Shown one piece after another: positions 44,976 through 56,631 of a DNA stretch of 64,000 bases. The position numbers and the translations under genes were made by a program. The DNA is from Mimachlamys varia (lineage: Eukaryota > Mollusca > Bivalvia > Pectinida > Pectinidae). The first letter of the stretch is position 1. Each line of letters opens with the position of its first letter. The notes beneath the pieces are model-generated. The model saw nothing but the letters and a program-made list of their open reading frames with translations. It did no database searches and was not told where the DNA came from. The stretch covers positions 15,808,757 through 15,872,756 of the forward strand of contig OX392543.1 of assembly GCA_947623455.1 (NCBI GenBank). The letters are read 5' to 3'.

Positions 44976-45152
44976 CTGTGCAAGGAATACAAAATAGTCA
45001 ATAGAACGCACCCCGACAAGTTATTCAAATGCACCTGATAAATCATACGAACGCGCCGATAAATTGTAGACATAGGTTCGAAGAAACCTATACTTCTAAA
45101 TATAGTTATTGTGGTTGCAATGATAGCTTTTGGCGAAATGAGAGTTTATATT

Positions 45153-45246
45153 GCCGCCATTTTCGTGTTTTACGATGAAATCTTTTCACGTGTTCCGTCT
45201 CGGACACTAATTGGCAGAAACGCTGCCCTGAGGACAAAATGGCGGC
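45153..45246. promoter_or_regulatory. Promoter-like cluster: inverted YY1 words, E-box, CCAAT
   Basis: GCCGCCATTTT at 45153-45163 and its exact inverse AAAATGGCGGC at 45236-45246 are YY1-type motifs. A CACGTG E-box lies at 45187-45192 and ATTGG (CCAAT on the other strand) at 45210-45214. YY1 motifs near start sites of TATA-less promoters are established biology. The cluster lies about 180 bp upstream of candidate exon 44640-44975 (- strand). Function is inference. Confidence 0.33.
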
Positions 45247-45259
45247 CTTCTATCAATTT

Positions 45260-46070
45260 CATTGCATGATGGCAGTCTGCCTATTTACGGACATAACGTC
45301 GTAACATAATGATATTGGTTTGCCCCATATTCTCCATGGTATCCTTATCTAATTCGATGTCGAAGCTTTGAGACAAAATAGCTATTGTAGCCGATGCACA
45401 GACTTTCATTTTTTATTTTATAGAAAACCTCCGTATAAAGGTTCGTTTCGGAATCATAATAGATTTTTTTAAGCAGTTCTGAACCTCTAGAATGATTTTG
45501 TTTTTAATTCCTGAATCGAATTCAGGATCTTTAAGAAGTGACACTGGCAAAACTTCAACAATTCAAAAGATTTTAATGACTGTTACTTTTTCATGTATTG
45601 GGAGTTTTTTATGTACTTTAACCGCTGAATCAACCTGAGGCAATTAGAGCTAACAGCTGTGTAACTAATTATTCATTTACAAAAAAAGCATTAAAAGCAG
45701 AAAAAAAGATAATATTTACAAAAGGTGTCAAAGTCATCTACAGCGACCGAATTGTTTAAGAGAGTTACATATCAGTACACAGATGAAATTAGGTAATCAG
45801 AGATTTATTGCGCAGAAACTGTATCATGTAAACGTTCCATAGACTGTACATTGTAAAATCGTTCACGTATTGTTTGAATCAGCACATGCAATCACCTAAC
45901 GTTTGACTGTAAATGGTTGATCATGATTGCCAAAAAAGTTGTCTTCCTTATCTAAAACGTACACAGTATCAATGGGTAATGAAACAAGCATGGCTTGAGT
46001 ATAGCCTAAATAGGACAACTTCCTCTCTTTCCACATAGACCTACTATCATTTTGTTTTAGATTGTTTTAA
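45260..46070. other. No supported gene
   Basis: AT-rich. TCCTGAATCGAATTCAGGA near 45510 is a short palindrome. No splice-bounded frames noted. Confidence 0.45.
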
Positions 46071-46074
46071 GTTC

Positions 46075-46310
46075 TGTCAACAGCGAAGGTAATTTCAGGA
46101 CGGCTTCCCGGTGTATGCGATTTAAGTGTACTGTAGAGTTCGTGCATGTTTGATAAGCTGCGGTGTATCTAAGCAAGCCTCTTTGTGATAATGCGAAACT
46201 GAGGCCGACGTTATAGTGCTTTCAATCTGAAGTTCACTGCCAAAGACCTCAGCAAAACACAATTTTACTGAATATGTTTTGTTGGTTGTTCCTATTAACC
46301 ATTTATTTTC
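46075..46310 (-). repeat. S3 SINE-like element, diverged
   Basis: TCAACAGCGAAGGTAATTTC, AGGACGGCTTCCCGGTGTAT, GCGATTTAAGTGTACTGTAG, TTATAGTGCTTTCAATCTGA and AAGACCTCAGCAAAACAC, in the same order as 49140-49400. Confidence 0.62.
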
Positions 46311-46360
46311 CAGTTTATTAAAATTTAATTTTTGATCGTTTATAATCATCATAAGGCAGT

Positions 46361-46582
46361 TAACTGTAAACCAACTTATTTTTGCGTATTTCGCGGTTGA
46401 TCAAAATTCGCGAAAATAAATCGCCGCGAAATAGTTTCAATCAGAGGTATGCCCCCAGTATTGTACTGTACTGTTCATAGGATTTATTACCGCATTTATC
46501 GTGAAATTAAATCACCGCAATATAGTAGTTTCATGTGAAAACGAGAAATAAAGTCGCCATGAAAATAAGTTGGTTTAAAGTA
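46361..46582 (+). mobile_element. M1 MITE
   Basis: TAACTGTAAACCAACTTATT at the left and AATAAGTTGGTTTAAAGTAA at the right are inverted ends. The interior is full of CGCGAAA and TCGCCGCGAAATAG words. 222 bp, no coding capacity. Confidence 0.85.
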
Positions 46583-46821
46583 ATCATCTAAAGTATCAAT
46601 GTAAAGTGCTTCCCTATCAACTCTATGCATTTTGTCAATGTACATTTATTTTGTAATATGCGGATCCAAACTAAGATAGGTTGTCAGAAAAAAGAAATTC
46701 TGGTAATTTACTAAGGGCAAGTATTTTTGCGAATTATCTTGTTAAAATTCCAGGTATTGTAATACGTGACGTAGACTAACTATGAAGCGACAGAAAAGTT
46801 TACTCCCCCCCTTAACGATTT

Positions 46822-47767
46822 TCAAAGCCACCCAACTAAATTTTCAAGCGGAATCATAAACCTATCATGCCCTCGTAATCCCATTTCAGTCGGTGACATT
46901 TTAGAGATCAAAATTGATCTTAATCTTTCGCCCCTATTGAAAGACTTGTGATTGTTTTTGTCCCTTTCTTTCTTCCATCTATTCTTTCTACTTCCTATTT
47001 TCGGCCGCGGTGTCACCCTATACATTTGTTCCTGTTCTACCCTACCTCTGTGAAAAACCAATACAAACAAATGGTAATGTCATTGGCTTTATAAGGGAAA
47101 CTAATGACCATTTAGTAGGGGGCTAAATTTAGAACCCAATGGCAATCCTCGCCTGTCCGATCGTCGTATATCTAACGCAAACTGGTGCAGGCTAATGGAA
47201 GCCATTAAACGCACCCGACTTCTATTTCTTTCCTCATTATAAAGGCTAAACGAGGGTAAAGTATTTATCCTTGGTGGTTTATTCAATTCAAATACTAGAC
47301 AATTCAATTTCGTCTAGACGCTTGTTACACCTATATCACGTTGATAACGAGAGTCAGGCGATAGTATCGCTTGAATTGGCGTGATGACAGTATTTGCGTG
47401 ACAAAGGCATGGTAATGGCCAATTACATGGTTTCTCGTGTCTTTTTTCCTGAAAACCATGCAATTATTTTTCATCTTAAAATGAATAACGATACTATTTT
47501 TTTTAGAGCGGTTTGCATCGCGCAGCAATAAAACATAACGACTTTGTGATTTGGTCATTGTTGAAGCGAGTCAAATGAAGTTGTCGGAAGTTTGATTTCG
47601 GATATTGAAAACGTCTTCATAACAGAGGAATTAAGCGTAGCTAATTGACGAAAGTAGGATGATGAGATTAGTGACATATTTTCAACTGGATGAGTGATTT
47701 GGCGAGTTTTAAAATAGGATATAAGGGACCGACCCGACTGAACCCTGCAAACTTTTATGGTAAGCAC
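46822..47767 (-). other. Run of short coding-like - strand frames
   Basis: Four frames follow each other with few gaps: 47767-47555, 47558-47331, 47307-47101 and 47070-46822. The last is rich in R and K (RVTPRPKIGSRKNRWKKERD) and follows an acceptor-like TTGTATTGGTTTTTCACAG. The third contains LMASISLHQFALDIRRSDRR. They change frame and carry stops, so this looks like a decayed coding sequence or several exons, not one gene. No family recognised. Confidence 0.22.
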
Positions 47768-48139
47768 ACGGTCCGGCTATGTATGGACAATTTCACAGGT
47801 GCCAGAGAGTTTGTTGAGCTAGCTTTTAACATGAACTGATGATTTTAGAGTATTTTGTTTTACACGTTTGGAGATCAAGGTCAACTTTCGATAAAAATGA
47901 CACCCTAATCTTAACTCCCAGAAAGTATAAACTTACTCTGAAATACACTGTAAGTGTAACAAATTTTCAGGCCTCTGTGAACAAGCTAGGCTACAGAAGC
48001 CTAGTCTTATAGGTTTTGTGAACACGTTACAACACCCTAGTTAACGGCTGATGTATGTACTGGCGAATTAAAACGTACGTAACTTTTCAAAACAAACGGA
48101 CTTCTGTGACCAATCTCAAATTTAAACATCTGACATGAA

Positions 48140-48394
48140 ATGAAATTACGAAATCCGAACGACGGGCAGATTATCTCATTCCGTACAATCATTCGATGGA
48201 CCTATGGGGAGTTTAGGATTCTAGATCTTGAAATAATTCTTTCGGTAATGTCAGAATGTTGTCATATCAAGTATCATGAAAGTTGTCTACGATATGATAC
48301 TGGCATCTCTCATTGGCATGTAAAACAGATGTTTTATGTGTGTAGTACACCCGTACACTATATAGTACACAGGGTTAAGGACACATTGTTGTAA
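48140..48394 (+). other. ATG-initiated open frame, 84 codons
   Basis: MKLRNPNDGQIISFRTIIRW, ending VKDTLL at 48394, 21 bp before the acceptor of candidate exon 48416-48615. Composition is moderately protein-like. It has no consensus donor near its end, so it may be a chance frame in an intron or part of an exon whose borders I cannot place. Confidence 0.2.
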
Positions 48395-48415
48395 ACAAAT
48401 GTATTACTTCGCCAG

Positions 48416-48615
48416 GAACGAAAACTCGCGTGCCCCAATTACTTCACTGGGAAATGAAGCAACCAGAGATTACTAGTTTCACTGAGGAAGAGAGAAGTGA
48501 AAATGTTAATATTATAAAAAGGAAACAAGATATCATGTCTTCGCCGAATAAAGAGTTCGGCTGCAACACTGCTTTACATGCCTCAACATTATATATCAGC
48601 AACGTAGACCTTTAA
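48416..48615 (+). CDS. Candidate terminal exon, 65 residues, with poly(A) signal
   Basis: The acceptor AATGTATTACTTCGCCAG (48398-48415) is followed by two bases and 65 codons (TKTRVPQLLHWEMKQPEITS, then FTEEERSENVNIIKRKQDIM and NKEFGCNTALHASTLYISNV) to TAA at 48613-48615. G+C is raised to about 42%, and acidic/basic clusters look like a soluble C-terminus. AATAAA follows 75 bp after the stop, as expected for a 3' end. The intron would be phase 1. Candidate exon 43876-44085 upstream ends in phase 0, so they do not join directly. No family recognised. Confidence 0.43.
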
Positions 48616-48690
48616 TTCAAAGTCATCATATCAGCGCCACCATACGGATTAGGTTTACGTCCTTTTATGTTCGTATTAAGGACTAACACA

Positions 48691-48696
48691 AATAAA
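48691..48696 (+). promoter_or_regulatory. Polyadenylation signal candidate
   Basis: AATAAA 75 bp downstream of the stop at 48613-48615, followed by a less AT-rich patch. AATAAA is frequent in AT-rich DNA, so this is supporting and not decisive. Confidence 0.3.
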
Positions 48697-49139
48697 TCAG
48701 CCTATCACGATGTGTTTCATACGTTTGTAGTTCCTACCGAAAATTTGTTTCGGTTAAGTACAGTGATTCTGAATAATCTAAATAGGTAAGTGTTGACAAA
48801 TTCTGCATTGAATGAAATCTATCGATATTTAACTTTACAAAAATGTATGCTTTTGGTAGATTTTGATATGTGATGGCGAATTGATATGGGGTCAAAAGTC
48901 AGAAGGTGTTCCCGTCCCAATTTCACTGGATTGACATGTAAGTTTCCGATTGTCCGAAACAGACGCCTGTAGCGAGTTCAAATGCCACGAAACTCCTGAT
49001 AAAATGTCATTTGAAGTCTTTGCCATGTATGTATCTGTGAATTCAGGCAGTTGTCACTAGTGTTAAACTTCAAATATTAAAGTTATTAGCTCTAAAGCTA
49101 ATTTATAACATATAAGAACATTTTTAGTTGTGTGAGTCC

Positions 49140-49400
49140 TTAACAGCTTAGGTCATTTAAGGACGGCTTCCGGCGTTTGTGATGGAAATGTAAGTGTTGA
49201 GTGTGTGTGTTTGGGGGTCTGTGGTAAGATTGTTTAAGTCTTCCTGCGATAGTCCGGATCTTTTGCCCATTTAAAGTGCTATCACACTGAAGAATACTAC
49301 CGAAGGCCTCAAGCCGAATATCCCACCCGGTCACATTATACTGACAGGTGAACCAGTTGTTCCGCTCTCATAATGCCGAGAGTCAAGCAGGGAGTATTAA
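49140..49400 (-). repeat. S3 SINE-like element, well preserved
   Basis: Reverse order: TAACAGCTTAGGTCATTTAA, GGACGGCTTCCGGCGTTTGT, CCTGCGATAGTCCGGATCTT, TTTAAAGTGCTATCACACTG, TACTACCGAAGGCCTCAAGC, CCCACCCGGTCACATTATAC and TGACAGGTGAACCAGTTGTT. It defines the S3 landmarks used here. Confidence 0.82.
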
Positions 49401-49404
49401 AATG

Positions 49405-50270
49405 TGTTAATACCATTCTGAGGCTCTGCTATGTCTGGGCCAAGCAGAAGAAAATCAAACAAACCATGCGAACAGTTTATATACACACATGAATGCAATA
49501 TTATTCCATGACGTTTACCGTTAATAAGACGATAATTCCAACAAACGAATTTTCGCTGTATTGAATACTAAATTGTCAATGGAAGCAGCAAGCCTTTGTC
49601 TGTAGCCTCCCTCAACAAAACTATATAAGTCGACAAAATATTTACATATCTAACTACCTAATCTGTATTGTCAAAACACATGCAACTATTGAATAGCGTG
49701 ACCTTGAAAATATCGATCTCTTAAATCTATTTTGTTCATGAAATAAATGAGTTCCCTCCATGTAACGAAATGACGAGCCCTGCGTAGAATACATCCTCAA
49801 TACCTATTACTATACGCATCGAACTTTCAGATGTATCCGTAATATTTCTCTGTTCATTGTGTTAATGGGGTTCCGATTCTTTTTAATGTGATGCCCTGTT
49901 ATATCGAAATACTTGAGATTACCTTGCGATTTTAATTGGTCCAGCTGCAATTTTCATTATTTTATTCAAACGAAATGTCAGTAGACATTCAAAAGGATGC
50001 TTGTTCATGAAGATTTGTGGAATTCACTTTTCTTGAAAGCAATATTTATCTTCAATATTATTTATAATACAGCAGAAATGAGCTTAATTATTGATAAGTA
50101 ATGTGGATTATGTTAAAGATATAAGGGTTTCCATTTAGCGGGAAAAGATTCGAGATTTTTCATATTTAGAAATTTAAGGGGAACACTACTTTTTAAAAGC
50201 GTGGGGGAAATGAGAAGGAATAATTGAAATATTGTGTAACAAAATTATTGAAGATAGATATTTCGATGAT
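49405..50270. other. No supported gene
   Basis: AT-rich intergenic or intronic sequence with no recognised repeat. Confidence 0.45.
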
Positions 50271-50278
50271 AATATATA

Positions 50279-50704
50279 AGTTTTAAATGAGTGTTCTTAA
50301 GAGAAACGGCACTGGAGTTCCAAATAAATTGCTTGATTTCCAAACAGGCATAGCCATTTTATTTATCACTTTTATAGTTATATGAGTAATTTGATGGCTA
50401 TTTACACAACAATACAATAGAAGTAACAAATATAATTAAAATACAATTTTATTGTTACAACAACGACAACAATTAATTAGTTCAGAAAATTAAAAAGTTT
50501 GTTAGCCCATTTCCTCAGTTCTAATGACTGCTTAATAAATAAGCATGTCTTATTAATTGACTTTGTATTATTTGATGTAAATATTTTTGAAAACAATGCT
50601 GCGTCACTGGGCTATAAATGGAAGTTTTGAACACGTGTTCTTTAGAGAAAAGGCAGAGGAATTCCAAACTATTGCTCGATTTTAAAACAGCATACATGTA
50701 GCCA
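50279..50704 (+). repeat. Pair of diverged ~77-bp direct repeats
   Basis: 50279-50355 (AGTTTTAAATGAGTGTTCTT, AAGAGAAACGGCACTGGAGT, TCCAAATAAATTGCTTGATT) and 50628-50704 (AGTTTTGAACACGTGTTCTT, TAGAGAAAAGGCAGAGGAAT, TCCAAACTATTGCTCGATTT) align along their length, about 350 bp apart. Confidence 0.6.
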
Positions 50705-51159
50705 AGTCCCGTAAAAGGAATACTAGTTTTGTTTCGATTCAAAATAACGTGGCAAAGTTGAAGTTGTCCTCTTGCGACTGCGTTAATTGTTTTGCTTATG
50801 TTAAGTCAAATCGCTTTTCTTTTGCTTGTTTAGACCAAGACCTTTGAAACATGATTAAGGACTGACGGCGATAGACAACCCCATACATATTACTGTAGCA
50901 ATTAAGTCTATTAGTTATAGAAACCGATGTCAAGGACATATTTGTTTCTTTGTATCAATTACATTGAAACATTTTATGAACGAATAGGTCGAGTTCCAAC
51001 GAACGTATACAAATAACGGGAACCTTTTTATTGCATTGACGTAAGGCTGTTTGCATTCGTTGGTTTTTTGCAGCAACACGTTTTGGCTTCTGCCGACTTT
51101 TGATTTGTTAGTTAATTTAATGTTAGCGCATATAAAGAATACAAATAGTTCCGACACCA

Positions 51160-52680
51160 GAACAGTACATGAAAGGATTCGTTATGAAATAGTTTGACAT
51201 TCAGCATTTAACTCCAAGGATGTTCATCTGTTGTAATTAGCTTCAGAATAACGTGACCTACAGGCATGTTGTGCCAAGTACCGTCGTCATGACATTGGCG
51301 TCATTGCAAGCCCGTATACCCTTTAATACCGGTATCATTTGGTCTTAGTGTGTTTCTCTTTGGAATGTTTCTCAATTCTTTGAAATAGTTCAACATCAAC
51401 TCAAAGCAATGAAGCGATTCGTGTTTTATAGCATTTGTTTTTGAAGCAAAAGCCTACACTGAGCAGTTTCATTTATTTAAAACGTAGTAGATTTATTTAA
51501 TTTGATAATGAGTGTAATTCAACATTTTTAATTTAACTAAAAAAATATCATAAATTAATTATTCTACTATATATTTCTGAAATATTATTGTCTAAAAGAG
51601 CATGATTTAAATGTTAGTAAGTGATCAAGTTTGTTAAGACATCGAAGAACAAAACATGGCAATGTCCCACATAGTGTATATAAAGATCCTCGGTATATAA
51701 TATAATATACAATTATGAAACAAGTATAACACAGCGCAATCTTGGAGGCAAATCTTTTAAAACCTCTTTAGCAAACATACATGTGCAACACAGAAGTATA
51801 TTCGCCCTTTTAACTGACTTTATCCGTTAATTACATGACACTAAACCTTATAAACAAAAACAAAAAAATAAGTGTTACCATGTAAACGTTCTAGCTATAT
51901 GTACCGATGGCCGTACAAATATCATTACAAAATCTCGCGGTTTTGACAAATTGTTTTGTTTTTTGTATTCCCATATTTTTATCATCGGTAAAATAATTAA
52001 AAAGAAACCTTTGAAAATGCTGCAAATCGGGAAAAAGAGATCATAACTACAATATTCCTTAATATCATTAAAAATCAATGACAAACACGCCGAATTCATG
52101 AAACTTGTTTTATAGTATTTTCTTGCTTTCATTATAAATATAGAATACACAGGAACAACATCAGAGATGAGACTTATCAAGGAGCAAAACCTATCATATT
52201 TGTAGTGTTTGGTTTCAATTAAATTATATTTTTAACACTTGTAACACCAATAAGCTATCCCGCATATACAAACATGCAAATCACGTCTTATTCATCACCA
52301 TATATTATCAAGAGTCAGGGTTTTTGAACAAAAACGTGTTACACAATAGTCGATTAGACCCGTATACCATATGCGACGTTATAGTTTATAGCTAAAAGGG
52401 TAGTTTTTTTATAGTTTTTTTCCTTTTGTGATTTTTGGTAGTAGACATGGCGTTTGAGCTATAATTTTGAATTTGTCGACACTTCGCTTTCATATCGTTC
52501 TTTTACTCTTCTTGGAGGACTCAAGACGTCATAATACTTGATAGAATAATGTAACCGGGTGTTTTACATTTGGTTTTTCTTTCGGATAACGCTATGAAGC
52601 TTGCACCAGAGCTTCACTGTTACAGGTAGGTAAATACACGAACTTTCCCTTCCACTAGTGGGAATGTTACTTTTCTATTG
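51160..52680. other. No gene supported
   Basis: Very AT-rich. A 101-codon - strand frame at 51875-52180 is hydrophobic and A/T-biased, as expected from chance in such sequence. A short - strand ATG frame (MKAKCRQIQNYSSNAMS) near 52390-52490 lacks a donor. Confidence 0.4.
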
Positions 52681-52894
52681 GTTACGAGACATTATCTGAC
52701 TGTCCCGTACATTTCCTTATTCTTCCATTATTATAGGGATCCATTATTAGGCGTGTGACGTCACGACCTTTCTGGAGACGACAATATGTTGTACATTTCT
52801 CTGCTTGTTTGTTTTTCGGTTTGTGTAAAAAGAATGTTATGACAAAGAAAAAATCGCTGGTAGGATAAATTCGTAACATGTTTTGTGGAAAGTT

Positions 52895-53090
52895 TTTAAG
52901 AAATACCACAGCGATAACAAAATCATAATCCGAACTCAAAATCGAATAAACAAGGGATAACATATTAACAAAGGAAAGATTTACATGGATACCATTGTAA
53001 ACGTACAAGAGAATAAGACCAGATGTTCTGGAAGAGTAAGCGTCTTCTGCTTCTTCGACGACACCCGCCATGTAGATTTTGGCGAGCTGA
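52895..53090 (+). repeat. R2 repeat, 3' truncated
   Basis: AAGAAATACCACAGCGATAA, TAATCCGAACTCAAAATCGA, TGTTCTGGAAGAGTAAGCGT, CGACGACACCCGCCATGTAG. Confidence 0.87.
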
Positions 53091-53468
53091 GGGCACGCCA
53101 AATACCATTTTTGCCATATTCCATTTTTACGAAACCTGTTACCAATAAATAGTCTTCCAGTGATTGCGTAAATGGAACACGTGAAAATACTTCTAAAACA
53201 TGTTCACAAGATGCACTTATTATCTAATTAATATCTATTAATAAAAAACACGAAAGTATATGTTTTATATCAAAGAATCATGTTGCTCTCAAAAGCCAGA
53301 GAAATGTAAAAAGAAAACAAAATGCTTTTTTAATATTGTGCTCGAATTATCTTGAAAATGGAGACAATAGGAATCATGAATCCAATGATGTGTGTCTGAG
53401 AATATTTATCAACAAGATAAGCACTTCATGTTTTGGTGCCGTCACAAACAATTGGCCTGATTCGTCAA

Positions 53469-53631
53469 AGATGACGTAACATACACATATGCTGCACATT
53501 TAAAATTTAGTATTAGATACAGTATGCCAAAAGACTGAATTGAACTGCTTCATCCTCCTAGGACTATTCAGTGATGCTAGGGGGCCAAAATGTGGGAATC
53601 CAAAATGTCTTAACTAGTGTAGAAGCAGAAA
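53469..53631 (-). repeat. R1 repeat, 5' truncated, flanked by an exact 15-bp target duplication
   Basis: Reverse orientation: AGATGACGTAACATACACAT, GATACAGTATGCC, CTTCATCCTCCTAGGACTAT and AGTGTAGAAGCAGAAA. GGCCTGATTCGTCAA flanks it exactly at 53454-53468 and 53632-53646. This fixes one R1 terminus at GTTACGTCATCT (forward sense). Confidence 0.87.
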
Positions 53632-53857
53632 GGCCTGATTCGTCAACACTTCCTTGGTGGAGTAGGGACCGGAGAATGTAAACATGTGTTTGCCATTTCA
53701 TCTCATTGATATGTCACGGCTTGTTTAATCCTTTTTTGTGTCAGACGTAAACTTCATGCATACCACCAATACTGAACAGAGGCACTAAGACAAATATCAT
53801 TCACCAACAAGCTGCATCAAAAGACGTCCTCCTACATGCAACTGTGGTGTCACCAAT

Positions 53858-54078
53858 TTGGTTCTGTTTATTCTGTTTTACGGTTTATTAAAAGCAAGGG
53901 TCATTTAAGGACGTGCAAGATCTTGGAAATGGAGGAAAGTTTTGGAAACCAAGAGAAAAACCACCGACCTACGGTCAATATATATCAACTACCAAAACTG
54001 GGTTTTGAACTCGCAACCCAAAAGGCTAGTTGAAGATGTCGGTAAACCTTAACCACTCGGCCACAGCGGCCCCTAACA
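53858..54078 (-). repeat. tRNA-derived SINE with the S3-type tail
   Basis: - strand: GGGGCCGCTGTGGCCGAGTG at 54076, A box TGGCCGAGTGGTTAAGG, a degraded B box near GCGAGTTCAAAACCC, then GGTCGGTGGTTTTTCTCTTG and the tail complementary to AAGGGTCATTTAAGGACG. Confidence 0.85.
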
Positions 54079-54170
54079 GAAAGGTGACCTTACCGCTTTT
54101 TGTTTTTCACAAACTTATTATTTATTTCAAAATGAAAACAAAATCAGTTATAACATTCATAAGTTATAGA

Positions 54171-54582
54171 TGCGACGGTAATTATACATGTTACTGCTAA
54201 ATACCAGAATTACAAAATATTAAATTACACCACATAAGGAGGAATAATATGTTGTCAAATCATTCACAATTTTTCTCCTCTTTTACCAGTTGAAGATTTC
54301 TCCCTCATGTGTATGAATGATAACACGAGCTGAAAACAGCGTATTGACGTCATGATAACAATACCATCACCCCAAGTCAACAATTAAATCATGTCATGTC
54401 AAAATTGTGTTGCAGTGATACTTTCGTAATAGAAAGATAGCCTCGGGTCAGAAACTCAGAATATTACCCCTTGGGTTGGAGCCTTCTTTCTCTGTCACAA
54501 CATCATGATAGGGGAAGATTATATTTGTCATAAGACCACCAAATAATACCATCACATAGCACTATCATGAGAACCAGGATTG
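54171..54582 (+). repeat. Duplicated block, copy 1
   Basis: From a GACGGTAATTATACATGTTA-like start to GAGAACCAGGATTG. It shares CTAAATACCAGAATTACAAA, CGTCATGATAACAATACCAT, CAAAATTGTGTTGCAGTGAT and ATTACCCCTTGGGTTGGAG with 56632-57117. Contains a TGACGTCA octamer at 54345-54352. Confidence 0.9.
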
Positions 54583-54587
54583 CCAAT

Positions 54588-54640
54588 CTAATCGATTTTG
54601 AGTTCGGGTTATATTTTTTCGCTTTGGTAGTCTCTGTTTA
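54588..54640 (-). repeat. R2 5' fragment
   Basis: ATCTAATCGATTTTGAGTTC, GGGTTATATTTTTTCGCTTT and GGTAGTCTCTG are R2 bases 1-50 in reverse, directly after block copy 1. Confidence 0.65.
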
Positions 54641-55704
54641 AACAGACCTTAAAATAATGTCCTTTACCTCTGTATACTCCAGTACACAATAAAACTGTCA
54701 GCGAGTTGTTCATGCCTACGACATGCCTTTAACAAGTTTGTGAAGGTTGAAGTAACATGAAAAAAATATGTTTTGTTTTGAAAATGCGAATGCACAAATG
54801 GCCTATGAGCAGAACACTTTTTTTAATTTTGCTTTTGAGAGGCGGCCACGAAGTCGTTAATTCCCCCTGTGATCGTCAACCCGCGGTGTGAACGTTAGAG
54901 ATCGTTGTTTTGTAAATGTCCTTAATGGGACGAGGATATTTTCAATTTAACGTCTAGTGCTCAAAATTAGCATATATTCCTTTTATATTGACATTGCTTT
55001 TTGTCAAATCATTTATTCATTGTTATTTTTTTTATATTTTAGAATAAGTATTTAAAGTTAACATAAACAAACTAACTAAAAGCAAAACTAAGAGTTAGTG
55101 TTTTTATCAAACTATTCTGAACATTTAAACACCAACGGTGGGATTACAGAACGTTGCGACAGGCTTTGCGTGTGAACCTAAGCATCATTCCTGGACTCGG
55201 CTAGACCTTGCTTCGTGTCGCCACTGGCCAATGTAAATTGATAGTTTCAGAACTATTAGGAGACGACCTTCAAGATCTTCGTCTCCAGGGCAAGCGTCGA
55301 TAGCTCAACAAGATTTCCTTTACTGTGCAATATACACAGACAAAATGTTTATCTGTAAAATTGTCTGGATATTTGTGAACTTATTATATACGACACAGTC
55401 GTTTTTGGCGGAATGTACCGTTTTAGACAGATAGTTAGTATCAATCATAAGAAAATGTCGTAGTGTATATAGTTTAGTTTGCTTCACAGGGTTTAACATG
55501 GTTTGAACAGCTAACGTCATTTAAAAACACCCCACAATATGTGTAACGTATACACGAGCTTGAGGTGTTATATTGGCGCATTTGCTCTGTGTGATAGCAA
55601 AGATCTGTCGATGTTAGATTGAACGTAAATGTCTGTTATTCCCTCGGCGAGACAAACCAAAAGTTAAAAAATTTGGTTTTCGTGTTTCCCCGATTGGCTT
55701 TCAG

Positions 55705-55985
55705 TATTATAAGATAACAATAACGATGGGTCGTCTGCTGTCAGTATAATGTAACTGGGTGGGATGCTGTGATGGGTGCTTTCGGCAAGGTATATTGTAC
55801 ATTAGTGAGCTAAATGTAACTTTGTACATGCATGCGGTCGGGTCGGATGTGCTGCCGAGGGCCTTCGGTAGTAGTATACTTCAATGTAATGTTTTGACTT
55901 TGACACATACACACACATTGTATGCATCGGGATACTGTTCTTAAAAGACATTGGCTGTTAATTGGATGTTTAACAAAATAAAACT
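55705..55985 (+). repeat. S3 SINE-like element
   Basis: GATGGGTCGTCTGCTGTCAG, TATAATGTAACTGGGTGGGA, GGGTGCTTTCGGCAAGGTAT, CCGAGGGCCTTCGGTAGTAG, then the tail AAAGACATTGGCTGTTAATT and GGATGTTTAACAAAATAAAA. The CGAGGGCCTTCGG block suggests two joined copies. Confidence 0.75.
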
Positions 55986-56631
55986 AAGCCAATTCTAAAA
56001 TGACCTAATATGGTAGTTACCATTCCTGTTAATTGCCTTACCTGTTAAATGCTTCACCTGTTGTTAGGATAAAAAAAAACGTAATTGACCTTTCATGTCA
56101 ATTACATGTACCTTACCTGTTGTTTGGACGTAAAATAAAACACGAACAAACTCAATCGGCTCGTGTTAGCCTAAGCGCCCGTCCTTCCTTGCCCATAACT
56201 GTTTGGAGGATGTTAACCTCTAAACACTCAAGTATGCTGCACTCTTATGCATAGCTAATGTTTATTAAGGATCGCGTCACCTCAATGAGCACTGTTCTAG
56301 AAACTCTTTGTTATATATAGATGTGTTTAACAGCTAAATGTGTTTTACGTCCTTTTATACTAGCTAGTAATGCCGTAGTTTCGTTTCTCTCGACATCCCA
56401 AAGATGCAGTTTGTAATAAAGCCATCTTCCGTTGAATTATTTTTTGCTTGATTTATGCACTACCTTGCTCAAGTGAAATGAGCTTGAAGTGCGTCTTCTG
56501 ATGGTTTGATAATGGAACTGGGACATTACAAGTTTGATGCTGTCCATTAAGTGAGAAGGATAAGATTTACAGAAAGTAGATTATAGATTATAGCAAACTT
56601 ATGTGCAATTTCATTCACACTGCAAGTCTCA

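Noticed and set aside
51875..52180. 101-codon hydrophobic - strand frame (receptor-like?)
   Set aside because: Composition matches chance AT-rich sequence; no ATG-context, splice or motif support.
55135..55235. G+C-rich + strand frame VGLQNVATGFACEPKHHSWT
   Set aside because: Only about 32 codons, with a stop just upstream and no splice signals; the antisense frames are equally open.
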